From: JBOFBH01 sp051657715 | GTDB lineage: Bacteria > Actinomycetota > Actinomycetes > Actinomycetales > Angustibacteraceae | Length of the DNA: 64,000 nt | Assembly: GCA_051657715.1 (NCBI GenBank) | Contig: JBOFLF010000004.1 | Span: 57,365-121,364, forward strand | Direction: 5' to 3' | In this document: positions 8,633 through 16,064 of the stretch, piece after piece | How the letters are laid out: every line of letters starts with the position of its first letter | How positions within the stretch are numbered: the first letter of the stretch is position 1 | Made by a program: the position numbers and the translations under genes | The notes under the pieces: generated by a model | What the model was told of the DNA's origin: nothing | Databases searched by the model: none | What the model saw: only the letters and a program-made list of their open reading frames with translations

Positions 8633-8913
8633 TGAGTTGTGGAGATCCACACGAGACCGACTGCGGTGAGGTGCTCGACCGGATCTACGAGTATTTGGAC
8701 CGCGAGCTGACCGAGGCTGATTACGGCAAGATCCGCCAGCACCTCCATGAGTGCGGTCCATGCCTGCGTGAGCACGACTTGGACGTCGCACTGAAGACCT
8801 TGGTCCGGCGATGCTGTCAGAGTGATGTCGCCCCCGACGAACTGCGATTACGAATTCTCGCTCGGATTACCAAGGTCCGAGTGGAGCAAGCGGTGATTGA
8901 GCACGACGGCTGA
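8632..8913 (+). CDS. rsrA: Zinc-binding redox anti-sigma factor RsrA
   Basis: Binds SigR when reduced and releases it when disulphides form. Starting at ATG 8632 gives 93 residues and a cysteine numbering identical to S. coelicolor RsrA: C3, C11, H37, C41, C44, C61 and C62. The ZAS motif HxxxCxxC is H37-LHE-C41-GP-C44. A GTG three bases upstream (8629) is also possible but shifts this numbering by one. The start overlaps the sigR stop (TGATG), so translation is coupled and the two proteins are made in a fixed ratio. It converges with bL37, only 10 bp between the stops. Confidence 0.94.
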   Translation: MSCGDPHETDCGEVLDRIYEYLDRELTEADYGKIRQHLHECGPCLREHDLDVALKTLVRRCCQSDVAPDELRLRILARITKVRVEQAVIEHDG

Positions 8914-8923
8914 CGCGGTTGGC

Positions 8924-8998
8924 CTAGGTGTTCGGTTTCTTGCCGTGGTTTGCGGGCTTTCCCTTGCGGCTACGACGTTTACGGGCGCGCTTGCTCAT
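8924..8998 (-). CDS. Ribosomal protein bL37 (24 residues)
   Basis: A very small basic protein, too short for usual ORF callers: it starts MSKRARKRRSRKG and ends NHGKKPNT. This matches the 24-residue actinobacterial large-subunit protein bL37 first seen in mycobacterial ribosome structures, with its Arg/Lys cluster and the conserved ANHGK(R/K)PN ending. The ATG at 8998-8996 is preceded on the minus strand by GTGAGGACTC, giving a GAGG ribosome-binding site at normal spacing. It is convergent with rsrA. The function assignment rests on recognising the short conserved sequence; no independent evidence is available here. Confidence 0.8.
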   Translation of the reverse strand: MSKRARKRRSRKGKPANHGKKPNT

Positions 8999-9118
8999 GA
9001 GTCCTCACGGGGTCGGTGTGTTTGATCTGCAGCCATCATGCCACCCAGGGCTACACTGCCATCCGTCGGCCGCCTGTTTCATCCAAAGGCGGGACGTTCA
9101 CCGGACGGGAGATTTATC

Positions 9119-9187
9119 ATGAAGATCATTGTTGCGTCCCTAGAGAAGCTGCTTGGACCGGGCAAGGCCCTCGGCTGGCCCAGCTAA
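9119..9187 (+). CDS. 22-codon leader ORF upstream of the HD-GYP genes
   Basis: ATG at 9119 is preceded by GGGAG (about 7 bases upstream, a good ribosome-binding site) and runs to TAA at 9185-9187, encoding MKIIVASLEKLLGPG followed by a KALGWPS ending. It is 57 bp before the start of the HD-GYP protein. Its last codons lie inside an RNA stem that competes with a second stem near the next gene's start, which is the arrangement expected of a regulatory leader peptide. A TACACT hexamer at 9052-9057 could be its -10 element. I know no homologue. A secreted or signalling peptide is also conceivable. Confidence 0.5.
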   Translation: MKIIVASLEKLLGPGKALGWPS

Positions 9188-9226
9188 TACCGAGCCAGCT
9201 TTGGGCTGGCGCTGGGCGACCGGTAT
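9178..9226 (+). promoter_or_regulatory. Competing RNA stems between leader ORF and HD-GYP gene
   Basis: Three perfect complementary pairs are visible. GCCAGC (9194-9199) pairs with GCTGGC (9205-9210) as a local hairpin. GCCCAGC (9178-9184, the end of the leader ORF) pairs with GCTGGGC (9211-9217). ATACCG (9187-9192, starting in the leader stop codon) pairs with CGGTAT (9221-9226). The second and third pairs cross, so they cannot nest together, and the last lies just before the GAGG ribosome-binding site at 9233-9236. This suggests attenuation or translational control; not demonstrated. Confidence 0.5.
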
Positions 9227-9244
9227 CGCCCTGAGGTAAGGATC

Positions 9245-10684
9245 ATGGTGAGGCGCGACATCGGGGTGCGGTTTTACATCCTCGTCACCGCTGTCGTGGC
9301 GTTGGCTGTCCTCGTGGCATCGTGGCGGGAGCTGCCGCCACGGGACGCCATCACCGTAGCGGTGCTATGCCTTTTGGGGTATCTCAGCGAGCGGCAGGTT
9401 GTCAGGCTCTTCTCCCAACGGGTCACGCTGTCGACGACAGCGATCGTTCAGCTTGCGACGGCGGCTATCGCGGGTCCTGCAGCAGCGATGGTCGTCGGGA
9501 TCGCCGCCGCGCTGGCGTTGCTGTCCCGGCCGCGCCGCAACTGGTTGTTCAACGCGGGTCTGTATGCGGTCGGCGGCGCCAGCGCCGGCACCGCGTACCT
9601 TCTCGCCGGTGGGGTTGTCGGCGCTGACGGCTTGTCAGTCCCCGCAGAGGTTCTTTCCCGTGTCGTGTTGCCGCTTTCAATAGCCAACGCCGCTATCTGG
9701 TTGGTCAACTCGGTGGTGCTCTCCGGTGTCGTCGCCGTAGACCGGGACGAGCGGTACCTGGCGGTGCTGACCGGGACGCTGGTCGGGAGCGGGGTCTACT
9801 ACATCGGTTACGGATTCTTTGGGGTTCTGCTGGCGGTGCTGTGGGACGCCGGCGGTGTAGGACCGTTGTCAGCCTTGTTGGTGCTCGCGCCTTTGGTCGT
9901 GGCGCGGTGGACGTACGCGCAGTACGCCGAAGAGCGGGTAGCCCATCAGCGAGTGGTCGCGACGCTGGTACAGGCGGTTGAGGCGAAAGACCATTACACC
10001 CGGGGACACAGCGAGCGGGTCGCGCATGGCGCCAGGCTGATCGGCCGAACTTTGCGGCTGTCGGACCACCGGACCGAGATGCTGCACTTCGCGGGCATGC
10101 TGCACGACGTCGGCAAGATCGGCGTACCGACTCGGGTGCTGCAGAAGACCGCGCCGCTGACCGACGTGGAATACCGGGAGCTGGCCCGGCACCCGGTCCA
10201 AGGCGTCCGGGTGGTACGAGACATCGGCTTCCTCAAAGAGGCCTATGAAGGGATCCTGCACCACCACGAGCGGATGGATGGGCGTGGTTACCCGCTCGGG
10301 TTGGCCGGGAAGGCGATCCCTGAGTTCGCCCGGATCATCGCTGTTGTGGACGCGTTCGACTCGATGACCTCTACCCGGGCCTACCGCCGTGCTCGAACCC
10401 TTCCTGAGGCTCTCGCTGAACTGGCTGACTGTGCTGGCAGCCAGTTCGATCCTCAGTACGTCGCTGCGTTCCGCGAGGCGTTGCGCAAGGCGTCATGGCC
10501 GCCGGCGCATCTCGTTTCCGACCCTGACGACATGGCTTCGACGAGTGACATGGCCGCTGATGCGGCGAACCAGCCAACCGCGGCTGACCACGACGACCCG
10601 CATTTTGAGGAGCACCGGCGTTCGGTGATGGCTGGCATGCGGTCTGTGGGACCGGTGGCGCCACGAGAACGGAGCGAGCAGTGA
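9245..10684 (+). CDS. Membrane HD-GYP domain protein, probable cyclic-di-GMP phosphodiesterase
   Basis: 479 residues. The first ~225 form about six membrane segments with no recognised sensor name, then a short linker leads to an HD-GYP domain. Catalytic motifs are complete: HSERVAHGA, HFAGMLHDVGKIGVP with H287/D288, H316 in ARHPVQG, and the diagnostic HHExxDGxGYP as HHERMDGRGYP at residues 340-350. Intact motifs predict hydrolysis of cyclic di-GMP. The C-terminal ~70 residues are acidic and low complexity. The ATG at 9245 follows GAGG at 9233. It overlaps the second HD protein by 4 bp and is followed by pilT, suggesting a link between cyclic-di-GMP and pilus retraction. Confidence 0.88.
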   Translation: MVRRDIGVRFYILVTAVVALAVLVASWRELPPRDAITVAVLCLLGYLSERQVVRLFSQRVTLSTTAIVQLATAAIAGPAAAMVVGIAAALALLSRPRRNWLFNAGLYAVGGASAGTAYLLAGGVVGADGLSVPAEVLSRVVLPLSIANAAIWLVNSVVLSGVVAVDRDERYLAVLTGTLVGSGVYYIGYGFFGVLLAVLWDAGGVGPLSALLVLAPLVVARWTYAQYAEERVAHQRVVATLVQAVEAKDHYTRGHSERVAHGARLIGRTLRLSDHRTEMLHFAGMLHDVGKIGVPTRVLQKTAPLTDVEYRELARHPVQGVRVVRDIGFLKEAYEGILHHHERMDGRGYPLGLAGKAIPEFARIIAVVDAFDSMTSTRAYRRARTLPEALAELADCAGSQFDPQYVAAFREALRKASWPPAHLVSDPDDMASTSDMAADAANQPTAADHDDPHFEEHRRSVMAGMRSVGPVAPRERSEQ

Positions 10685-12072
10685 GCGCGGAGGGCGACTC
10701 CCTCTCGCCGAATCAGCTCTCTCAGAACCTGATCCCCGCGACGTCGGCGTGGTCTCGCAGGACCACCGTTCTTGCCGTCCTGACCGCGATCGCGGCGACG
10801 TGGGCGATCATCGCCACCGTCGTCCGAGCGTCCGGTCCCGGGCTGGGTTCCATCTCGGTGTTGGTGTCCTTCGCTCTCGCTATCGCGGTGGGAGAGGCGC
10901 TGCGAGTGTGGCTTCCGGGTGGGCGGGAGGCGGCGCCGGTGGGGACGGCCGCTGCGGTTGCGTTCGCCCTCACCGAGTCCGCGACGGTGCCGGTTGGGAC
11001 ATTGGCCACCGCTGGAGCCTCTAGGCCGGCCACCGCAGTGATCGATCCCACGATAAATCTGGCGGCTGGGACGGTGATGGCCGTCGTCGCGCTGGCAACG
11101 TTCGTGGGGATCGCGCCGTATCTGGCCGCGCACCGTCCGCCGGACGTGAGTGCGGTCATGCGGCGGTTCCTATCCGTGAGCCTGCTGATCGTGGCGTGGC
11201 GGATATCGCTGCCGGGCGGCCACCCGTTGGCCGAGACCACTGCCAGCTGGCCGGAACGCTGGTTGGTCGCGCTGCTGATGGCGGTGGTGGTGGTCATGGC
11301 GCTCGCCTTTGACGCTCTGCTGGCTGCCCTGCTTCGGGTCGCCCGGGGATCCCGTTTCCGCCGGGTGCTGTGGGACGAGTTGCGAGTCGCGGCTGGGCTC
11401 GGTGGCGCCATCGGCGCTACCGGTGTCCTGGTCGCGCTCGCGGTCGAGCCGGTGGGTCTGCTGGCGTTGCCGTTCTTCCTTGCGCCGCTGCTGCTCACCC
11501 AGCTGGCTTTTCGTCGCTACGCCGGAGTCCGGCAGACCTATCAGCAGACGATCCGGTCCTTGTCTCGGCTCACCGAGCTCGGCGGGTACACCGCGGACGG
11601 TCACGCTCGGCGGGTCAGCGGCCTCGCCGTCGCGATCGGTCGCCAGCTCGGGCTGGGGGAGCGGGCGCTGCGCGACCTGGAGTACGCGGCCCTGCTGCAC
11701 GACATCGGCCAGCTGGCCCTGGCCGAGCCGATCCCTCGGGGGGCCACCGTCGTCGCGGCGCCTGGGGAGCAGCGGCGGATCGCGGACCTCGGCGCCGAGG
11801 TCATCAGGCGTGCCGGCGTCCTGGACGAGGTGGCGACCATTGTGGAACGACAGGTCGAGCCGTACCGTCGGCGGCACCAGATCGACGACCGGGCCGTGCC
11901 GTTGAGCAGCCGGATCATCAAAGCGGCGAATGCCTACGACGACCTGCTGGCTGGGTCGACGAGTGCGCAGTCCCAGCGCGAGGCGCTGGAGCGCATTCAC
12001 CTGGGGTTGGCGTACGAGTACGACCCCCGGGTGGTCGCGGCGTTGACGGGGGTCCTGACCCGCGGGGCCTGA
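10681..12072 (+). CDS. Membrane protein with degenerate HD-GYP domain
   Basis: 463 residues with several predicted membrane segments in the first ~280 residues and an HD-type domain behind them. The HD pair is kept (H340-D341 in LLHDIGQLAL), but the HHExxDGxGYP signature is replaced by VEPYRRRHQIDD, and the region after SRIIKAANAYDDLL is short. It is therefore probably inactive on cyclic di-GMP or active on another substrate, and may act as a partner or receptor for the intact HD-GYP protein encoded directly upstream. Its GTG start overlaps the upstream stop (GTGA). The 7-bp gap to the pilT reading frame suggests a three-gene operon. Confidence 0.82.
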   Translation: MSAEGDSLSPNQLSQNLIPATSAWSRRTTVLAVLTAIAATWAIIATVVRASGPGLGSISVLVSFALAIAVGEALRVWLPGGREAAPVGTAAAVAFALTESATVPVGTLATAGASRPATAVIDPTINLAAGTVMAVVALATFVGIAPYLAAHRPPDVSAVMRRFLSVSLLIVAWRISLPGGHPLAETTASWPERWLVALLMAVVVVMALAFDALLAALLRVARGSRFRRVLWDELRVAAGLGGAIGATGVLVALAVEPVGLLALPFFLAPLLLTQLAFRRYAGVRQTYQQTIRSLSRLTELGGYTADGHARRVSGLAVAIGRQLGLGERALRDLEYAALLHDIGQLALAEPIPRGATVVAAPGEQRRIADLGAEVIRRAGVLDEVATIVERQVEPYRRRHQIDDRAVPLSSRIIKAANAYDDLLAGSTSAQSQREALERIHLGLAYEYDPRVVAALTGVLTRGA

Positions 12073-12079
12073 GGATCGG

Positions 12080-13243
12080 GTGTCGGCCTGCCGGTCGACC
12101 GGGGAGGATGCCGGTTCAAGTGGGCGTCCGGGGCGGCCGATGCTCCAGGTCGTGGAAGACGCGCCGACCACCTCTATCGCACCGCTCCTACGAGCCCTGT
12201 CGGAGCTGCGTGGGTCCGACCTGCACATCAAGGTGGGCTCGCCCGCGCGAATCCGGCTCGACGGCCGGCTTCGCAAGCTTCAAGGTGGTCCGCTGACTGC
12301 AGACCAGACGCAGGCGATCGCCGACGAGGTGATGCGGCCCGATCTTCGGGAGACCTTCCGCCGCACCAATGAGGCAGACTTCGCCTACTCACTGCCGGGA
12401 GTTGGCCGATTCCGGGTGAATGCGTTCCGCGCCCGCGGGTCGGTCGGCCTGGTGTTCCGTCGGGTGGCAATCGGTGCGATCCCGCTCGACGACCTGGGGG
12501 TGCCGGCGGCCATCACGCAGCTCGCCCTTGAGCCACGCGGCTTGGTGCTGGTGACCGGACCGACCGGATCAGGTAAGACCACCACGCTGGCTGGAATGGT
12601 CGACCACATCAATGAGAACCGCGAGTGCCACATCGTCACCATCGAGGATCCGATCGAAGTTCTCCATCGCGACAAGCTGTCCATGGTCAACCAACGTGAA
12701 GTGCGTTTGGACACGGAGGACTTCTCGGTCGCGATGCGGGCCGCCATGCGACAAGACCCGGACGTGATCCTGGTCGGCGAGATGCGGGATGTCGAGACCG
12801 TCAAAGCCGCCCTGTCGGCGTCGGAGACCGGGCACTTCGTCATGTCCACCCTGCACACCACCAACGCGCAGGAGACAGTGGCCCGGATCATCGACTTCTT
12901 CCCACCGCACGAGCAAAAGCAGGTGCGCTTGGCGCTGGCCGGTGCGCTACGCGGGATCGTCTGCCAGCGGTTGGTTCCCCGTTCCGACGGCCAGGGGCGG
13001 TGCGTGGCGATGGAGATCGCGGTCAACACCGGTCGGATAGCCGACGCGATTGCCGACCCGGACAAGACCGGCACCCTCGAGGAGATCATCGCCGAAGGCG
13101 AGTATTACGGCATGCAGACCTTCGATCAGCACCTGGTCACGCTCATCCGGGATGGTGTGGTGACGCTGGAAGACGCGATGAACGCGGCGAGCAATCCTCA
13201 CGACCTCACCGTTGAGCTACGCCGGCTAGGCCTGGTGGCCTGA
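12080..13243 (+). CDS. pilT: Type IV pilus retraction ATPase PilT
   Basis: Hexameric ATPase that powers pilus retraction. The motifs are GPTGSGKTTT (Walker A), an Asp box in HIVTIEDPIEVLHRD, VILVGEMRD (Walker B) and the His box GHFVMSTLHTTNA. The N-terminal PAS-like half contains SDLHIKVGSPARIRLDG. Translation may begin at GTG 12080 (387 aa) or ATG 12140 (367 aa, closer to the family average); I keep the longer form because it abuts the upstream stop. No pilB, pilC, pilin or secretin gene is in this window, so pilus assembly must be encoded elsewhere, or this ATPase serves another role. Confidence 0.93.
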   Translation: MSACRSTGEDAGSSGRPGRPMLQVVEDAPTTSIAPLLRALSELRGSDLHIKVGSPARIRLDGRLRKLQGGPLTADQTQAIADEVMRPDLRETFRRTNEADFAYSLPGVGRFRVNAFRARGSVGLVFRRVAIGAIPLDDLGVPAAITQLALEPRGLVLVTGPTGSGKTTTLAGMVDHINENRECHIVTIEDPIEVLHRDKLSMVNQREVRLDTEDFSVAMRAAMRQDPDVILVGEMRDVETVKAALSASETGHFVMSTLHTTNAQETVARIIDFFPPHEQKQVRLALAGALRGIVCQRLVPRSDGQGRCVAMEIAVNTGRIADAIADPDKTGTLEEIIAEGEYYGMQTFDQHLVTLIRDGVVTLEDAMNAASNPHDLTVELRRLGLVA

Positions 13244-13246
13244 CCG

Positions 13247-13275
13247 GCCCACCACGTCCGCCGGACGTGGTGGGC
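13247..13275. terminator. Strong bidirectional terminator between pilT and sodN
   Basis: GCCCACCACGTCC at 13247-13259 and its exact complement at 13263-13275 form a 13-bp perfect stem with a 3-base loop, starting 4 bp after the pilT stop and between convergent genes. There is no U-tract. Confidence 0.8.
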
Positions 13276-13337
13276 ACTTGCTCCGTCTCGCGTCCTGAGC
13301 AATCCAGCGCCGGACCCGCACCAGGAAACCCCAAGGG

Positions 13338-13742
13338 TCAGGCGGCCTGCTTGGTCTCGGCGAAGACGCTGGCGATCTCGTCGATCTTGGCCAACAGCTG
13401 GTCCGCTACAGCGGCGTCCGAGGAACCCTTGGTGCCGGCTGCCCCGGCAAGCTTGGCGGCCTCGTTGAACAGCTGGTGCAACTGCGGGTACTTCTCGAAG
13501 TGCGGCGGCTTGAAGTAGTCGGTCCACAGCACCCACAGGTGGTGCTTAACAAGCTCGGACCGCTGCTCCTTGATCAGCACGGCCCGGGCGACGAACTGCG
13601 GGTCGGAGCTTCCCTGCATCTTGCCGATGATGGCCTTGACGGACTCGGCCTCGATCCGGGCCTGCGCCGGGTCGTAGACCCCGCAGGGCAGGTCACAGTG
13701 AGCGCTGACCTCGAGCGTGCGGGCGAACAGTCGGGGGAGCAT
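13338..13742 (-). CDS. sodN: Nickel superoxide dismutase precursor
   Basis: Converts superoxide to hydrogen peroxide and oxygen using nickel. The nickel hook HCDLPCGVYDP is present at residues 15-25; removal of the 14-residue leader MLPRLFARTLEVSA would expose His1, with Cys2 and Cys6 as ligands. Length (134 aa precursor, 120 mature) is normal. The ATG at 13742 is fixed by the leader and by an AAAGGA ribosome-binding site on the minus strand about 8 bases away. The processing protease gene sodX lies 59 bp upstream on the same strand, so both may be on one transcript. Confidence 0.96.
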   Translation of the reverse strand: MLPRLFARTLEVSAHCDLPCGVYDPAQARIEAESVKAIIGKMQGSSDPQFVARAVLIKEQRSELVKHHLWVLWTDYFKPPHFEKYPQLHQLFNEAAKLAGAAGTKGSSDAAVADQLLAKIDEIASVFAETKQAA

Positions 13743-13801
13743 CGAGACTGATCCTTTCGGGTCGCTGATCGTGCTGGCGCAGTCACGTTGGCGGTTCCAA
13801 C

Positions 13802-14158
13802 CTACCGCCGGGGTGGCCGCAACGCGCGAGCGGGTCGCGGCCACAGCCGACCCACGACGATGCCCAGCACGTCGGGGTCCGGGATGGACCCCACCAGCCA
13901 CGAGTCGACCCCCTGCGCGGGGTTGTCGCGCTCCACCCACCATCCGTCGTCGCGTTGACGGGTGATCCGCTTCACGGCGGGTGGCCGCGGCCCGTCCGGC
14001 CCATCTGGGAGCTGGACGACGCCGAGCTGGCCCGGTCGCGGCCGAGCACCCCACCGCACCAATAGTCGGTCGCCGTCATACAACGTCGGACGCATGGAAC
14101 GACCTCGGACGATCGCGAACCCGAGACCGCGGCGACGGGTTGACGGCACCGGAACCAC
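13802..14158 (-). CDS. sodX: Nickel-SOD maturation protease SodX (S26 family)
   Basis: Signal-peptidase-like serine protease that trims the Ni-SOD leader. The catalytic Ser is in RGRSMRPTLYDGDRLLV and the Lys in AVKRITRQRDD, the usual Ser-Lys dyad of the S26 family. Residues DNPAQGVDSWLVG form the conserved box after the dyad. At 118 residues it is small and lacks an obvious membrane anchor, as in other SodX proteins. It lies between the amino-acid ABC transporter (21-bp gap after the ATPase stop) and sodN, all on the minus strand. In Streptomyces sodX and sodN are also adjacent. Confidence 0.9.
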   Translation of the reverse strand: MVPVPSTRRRGLGFAIVRGRSMRPTLYDGDRLLVRWGARPRPGQLGVVQLPDGPDGPRPPAVKRITRQRDDGWWVERDNPAQGVDSWLVGSIPDPDVLGIVVGRLWPRPARALRPPRR

Positions 14159-14178
14159 TCAGACCTCGTCGGGGGAGG

Positions 14179-15021
14179 TCATGGGGCGCTGCTGTCACGC
14201 GTGGTGAGCATCCGCTGCAGGAACGCCCGCGTGCGTTCGTGCTCCGGACGGTCGATGACCTGCGCCGGCGGTCCCTCCTCGACGACCACTCCGGCGTCCA
14301 TGAACACCACCCGGTCGGCCGCCTCCCGAGCGAATCCGGTCTCGTGGGTCACCACGATCATGGTCATGCCGTCTTGGGCCAGCTCGCGCATCACCGTCAA
14401 CACCTCGCCCACCAGCTCTGGGTCCAAGGCACTGGTCGGCTCGTCGAACAGCATCAGCTTGGGCTGCATGGCCAACGCGCGGGCGATCGCTACCCGCTGC
14501 TGTTGACCACCGGACAGCTGCGCCGGGTACGCACGCGTGCGGTCGCCCAGCCCGACCCGCTCCAGCAGCTCGACAGCGCGCGACCGCGCAGACGACTGGG
14601 TTTCACCGCGCACCTGCACCGGTGCCTCGGTCACATTCGCCAGCGCGGTCATGTGCGGGAACAGGTTGAACCGCTGGAACACCATGCCGATGTCCCGGCG
14701 TTGGGCGGCGATCTGCCTGTCCCGCAACCGGTGCAGTCGGCCGTGACGCTCCTCGAACCCCATCAGCTCGCCGTCCACCCAGATCCGGCCGCCGTCGATG
14801 GACTCCAGCTGGTTGATGCACCGCAGAAACGTGGTCTTGCCGGAACCGGACGGCCCGAGCAGGCACACCACCTCGCCGGCAGCGACGTCCATGTCGATGC
14901 CCCGCAGCACCTCGGTGCCGTGGAATGCCTTGCAGACGTTCACCGCCCGAACCAACGGCTGTTCGGCAGCACCGGTCGATGGGGCGCGAGACGGTGGGGC
15001 AGGGGCCGGTGGCACGCTCAT
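14179..15021 (-). CDS. Polar amino acid ABC transporter, ATP-binding subunit
   Basis: ATPase of a polar amino-acid importer (GlnQ/ArtP type). It has LLGPSGSGKTTFLRCIN (Walker A), LSGGQQQRVAIARALA (signature), LMLFDEPTSALDPE (Walker B) and VTHETGFA (H-loop). The ATG at 15021 overlaps the permease stop (ATGA) and gives 280 residues; the first ~20 residues are a Pro/Ala-rich extension. Motifs such as LRCINQLE are typical of the PAAT family. The substrate is not shown by sequence; glutamate, glutamine or cystine are all possible. Confidence 0.92.
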   Translation of the reverse strand: MSVPPAPAPPSRAPSTGAAEQPLVRAVNVCKAFHGTEVLRGIDMDVAAGEVVCLLGPSGSGKTTFLRCINQLESIDGGRIWVDGELMGFEERHGRLHRLRDRQIAAQRRDIGMVFQRFNLFPHMTALANVTEAPVQVRGETQSSARSRAVELLERVGLGDRTRAYPAQLSGGQQQRVAIARALAMQPKLMLFDEPTSALDPELVGEVLTVMRELAQDGMTMIVVTHETGFAREAADRVVFMDAGVVVEEGPPAQVIDRPEHERTRAFLQRMLTTRDSSAP

Positions 15022-16064
15022 GCGCTCCCCTTGGCCATCGTCGTCAACCGGTTGCGCTGACGTTGGGCCACCCCGAACCCACGACCGAACCGACGCTCCA
15101 CGTAGTACTGGCCCGCCATGAACACGCTGGCGAGCAGGAGGTACCACAAGGTGGTGGCAACCGCGATGGGGAACACCTGGAAGGTCCGGGATCCGATCGA
15201 GCGCAGCTGGAAGAACAACTCCTGGTTCACGGGCAGGGCGATCAGCAGCGAGGTGTCCTTGACCATCGCGATGGTCTCGTTGCCGGTCGGCGGCACGATC
15301 ACCCGCATCGCCTGCGGGAGGACGATCCGCCGCATCGTCCGGGCGTTGCTCATGCCGAGTGCCTGTGCCGCCTCGGACTGCCCGCGGTCTACCGAGAGGA
15401 TGCCGGCCCGGGCGATCTCGGCCATATACGCCGCCTCGGACAATCCAAGCCCGAGGATGCCGCCGGCCACGCTGGTGCCGATCTGCTGGGTGCTGAACCC
15501 GAAGAGCCGCGCGTCGGCGTCCAGGCCCAGCAGGTCGGTGGCGACGAAGTCAAACGGCAGTCCGATCTCCAAGCGGGGCAACAGGATCGCCAAGTTCCCA
15601 ATGGCGAACAGCAGCACCAGCCGCGGGACCGCTCGGAAGAACCAGATGAAACCCCACGCCGACCAGCTGAGCACCGTGTTGGACGACAGCCGCATGATCG
15701 CTAGCAGGACGCCGAGTGCGACACCGAGGATCATCGCGCCCACGGTGACCACCACGGTGCCGCGAATGAGGCCCTCCACCACTGGCCGTTGGACCATCGC
15801 CTCGAAGACGAACGGCCAGTTGAACGCGTCGTTGGTGACCACCAGGTGCACGAACATCGCCGCGAGCACGGCGATGACCCCGGTCGCCACCCAACGTCCC
15901 GGGTGGCGGACCGGCACCGCGTCGATCTGCCCGGGACGCTCGGCGTCCCCCGGCCGTGCCGCGACGGAGCTCTCGGCCGGTCGTGGATCGGCGCTCACCC
16001 CAGGTGTGGCCTCATCGGGGCTTTCGTCATCGCCGTGACTGGAACCGCCCGCGGTGCTGGTCAC
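15018..16064 (-). CDS. Polar amino acid ABC transporter, permease
   Basis: Membrane subunit of the PAAT-family importer. An N-terminal hydrophilic stretch of about 55 residues precedes the first membrane segment (WVATGVIAVLAAMFVHLVV). Five or so further segments follow, with the family loop RAGILSVDRGQSEAAQALGMSNARTMRRIVLPQAMRVIVPP contacting the ATPase. The GTG at 16064 overlaps the binding-protein stop by 3 bases (GTGA). Length (348 aa) is longer than E. coli GlnP because of the N-terminal extension and an insertion around residues 175-205. Residues NETIAMVKDTSLL are conserved in this family. Confidence 0.9.
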   Translation of the reverse strand: MTSTAGGSSHGDDESPDEATPGVSADPRPAESSVAARPGDAERPGQIDAVPVRHPGRWVATGVIAVLAAMFVHLVVTNDAFNWPFVFEAMVQRPVVEGLIRGTVVVTVGAMILGVALGVLLAIMRLSSNTVLSWSAWGFIWFFRAVPRLVLLFAIGNLAILLPRLEIGLPFDFVATDLLGLDADARLFGFSTQQIGTSVAGGILGLGLSEAAYMAEIARAGILSVDRGQSEAAQALGMSNARTMRRIVLPQAMRVIVPPTGNETIAMVKDTSLLIALPVNQELFFQLRSIGSRTFQVFPIAVATTLWYLLLASVFMAGQYYVERRFGRGFGVAQRQRNRLTTMAKGSA

